From positions 8,436 through 15,152 of the forward strand of contig PFAV01000022.1 of NCBI GenBank assembly GCA_002773545.1: a DNA stretch of 6,717 nucleotides, read 5' to 3'. Positions 6,189 through 6,717 of the stretch are shown piece by piece. The notes under the pieces are model-generated. The model did not search any database and was not told the DNA's origin. It saw only the letters and a program-made list of their open reading frames with translations. Source of the stretch: a bacterium (Candidatus Gribaldobacteria) CG10_big_fil_rev_8_21_14_0_10_41_12. Its GTDB lineage: Bacteria > Patescibacteriota > Minisyncoccia > Minisyncoccales > CG1-02-41-26. Each line of letters begins with the position of its first letter. Positions within the stretch are counted from its first letter, which is position 1. A program made the translations under genes and the position numbers.

Positions 6189-6416
6189 TTACACAGTCAG
6201 CAAGAGATTTATAAGAGAAACAATGATGAATAAAGCGCCCAAAACAACACTGGCCCAGAAAATTTTATTTTCTAAGCCCCTTTTTTTAACATAAGTAGCG
6301 CCTCCTTCGCTGCCAAAAGCGCTACCCAAAGCCGTGCCTTTTTGTTGGATTAAAATGCAGGCCATTAAAAGAATGGGAACAGCAACCTGCAAGACCATAA
6401 GAATAGTTTTCAACAT
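6189..6416 (-). CDS. secG: Preprotein translocase subunit SecG
   Basis: This 75-residue protein matches SecG, the small accessory subunit of the SecYEG channel in the plasma membrane. It has two membrane segments (about 3-23 and 52-73) joined by the signature loop beginning LIQQKGTALGSAFGSEGG (22-39). Length is normal for the family. I chose the ATG at 6414-6416 because the first helix starts right after it; the frame stays open upstream to 6695, but that part would translate the inverted repeat and has no SecG features. There is no Shine-Dalgarno sequence before the start. Six bases separate its stop from the solute-binding protein gene, so the two are almost certainly cotranscribed; the second product is itself an exported, membrane-anchored protein. 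Confidence 0.95.
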   Translation of the reverse strand: MLKTILMVLQVAVPILLMACILIQQKGTALGSAFGSEGGATYVKKRGLENKIFWASVVLGALFIIVSLINLLLTV

Positions 6417-6429
6417 AAATTTTTGTGGT

Positions 6430-6604
6430 GAGATGGTTGCAAAACTATTCCGTAGCGAAATTTTATATTTTTGAGCGAGGCGGGCAAGACCAAGCAAAAA
6501 GGTTTGAGCCATAGCCCAGCTATGGTGAAAAGCTTTTTGCGAAGTCTGACGAAGCCGCAGCCGAAAAGATAAAATTGCAGCAGGAATAATTTTGCAGCCA
6601 TCTC
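6430..6604. repeat. 175-bp imperfect inverted repeat (MITE-like or long hairpin) upstream of secG
   Basis: The two 87-base arms are symmetric about position 6517. The outer 21 bases match in 19 positions (GAGATGGTTGCAAAACTATT at 6430-6449 against the reverse complement of 6585-6604). The centre is a perfect 7-bp stem CCATAGC/GCTATGG (6509-6515 with 6519-6525) around a CCA loop. Between these, the match is partial and improves with one-base shifts, for example in the ATTTTAT and GCAAAAA blocks; my ungapped hand count is about 53 of 87. The element fills almost the whole gap between a TGA stop (6607-6609) and the secG start. A three-base GGT occurs on both flanks (6427-6429 and 6605-6607) and might be a target duplication, or chance. 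It has no coding capacity of its own, so a non-autonomous transposable element is my preferred reading; a large structured leader RNA is the alternative. Confidence 0.72.
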
Positions 6605-6606
6605 GG

Positions 6607-6717
6607 TCAATCGTTAGACCAAATCTTTTTTCTAGCGAAAATTGAAGTAGCCGCCCAAACCAATAAGCCAGTCCAGAAAATCGGCCAAAAGCCAATCATG
6701 GTTATTTCCGGAGTAAA
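6607..6717 (-). CDS. C-terminal tail of an unidentified membrane protein (runs off right edge)
   Basis: On the minus strand the frame starting at the window edge gives 36 codons and a TGA stop (6607-6609). The peptide has one hydrophobic segment with GFWPIFWTGLLVWAATSIF followed by ARKK and a short polar end. This is typical of a last transmembrane helix followed by a positively charged cytoplasmic tail. The family cannot be told from so little. A very short protein starting at the internal ATG (about 30 residues) is an alternative. It lies on the same strand as secG, with the 175-bp inverted repeat between them, starting within three bases of this stop. Confidence 0.5.
   Translation of the reverse strand, partial: FTPEITMIGFWPIFWTGLLVWAATSIFARKKIWSND

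Noticed and set aside
6417..6695. Upstream extension of the secG frame to an ATG at 6693-6695, giving a 168-residue protein
   Set aside because: The extra 93 residues translate the inverted repeat and the tail of the neighbouring gene in another frame; SecG is complete from 6416 with normal length.
6607..6717. Cell-wall sorting signal at the end of the membrane tail
   Set aside because: The hydrophobic segment plus ARKK resembles the end of such signals, but no LPxTG-type motif precedes it within the visible 36 residues.

Overview
The window reads as a chromosomal stretch from a small-genome bacterium of the Candidate Phyla Radiation (Patescibacteria), most likely a Parcubacteria-type lineage. 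This is inferred from gene families: an RNase J with a basic N-terminal extension, a peptide-type solute-binding protein with a peptidoglycan-binding domain inserted in it, and a bifunctional phosphoglucose/phosphomannose isomerase. No marker gene in the window proves the taxonomy. Two genes end in TGA, so the code looks standard, not one with recoded UGA.

Every gene I accept lies on the minus strand, so transcription runs from high to low coordinates. The order is: the last 36 codons of an unidentified membrane protein (6607-6717); a 175-bp imperfect inverted repeat (6430-6604); secG (6189-6416); the membrane-anchored solute-binding protein with its embedded peptidoglycan-binding domain (4188-6182); a phosphoglucose/phosphomannose isomerase (3133-4110); tRNA-Leu(CAG) (3047-3130), two bases after the isomerase stop; two translationally coupled genes of unknown function (2655-3023 and 2209-2658); a 72-bp structured inverted-repeat element (2132-2203); ribonuclease J (362-2101); and the start of a HEAT-like gene running off the left edge (1-346).

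The housekeeping parts cover protein export (SecG, the Sec channel subunit), cell-surface solute binding, sugar-phosphate interconversion, translation (tRNA-Leu) and RNA processing (RNase J). The least ordinary part is 2132-3023. It holds an A+T-rich pair of coupled unknown genes (31% G+C by hand count over 2281-3000, against 46% over 541-900 in rnj), lying between the 3' end of a tRNA and a palindromic element. One of these proteins can be read, tentatively, as an RNase H-like fold. The second unexplained structure is the 175-bp inverted repeat upstream of secG.

No start codon in the window has a recognisable Shine-Dalgarno sequence. The isomerase gene has a -10-like hexamer placed as expected for a leaderless mRNA. 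No stretch longer than 300 bases lacks a gene; the longest gap (6417-6606) is almost entirely the inverted repeat.
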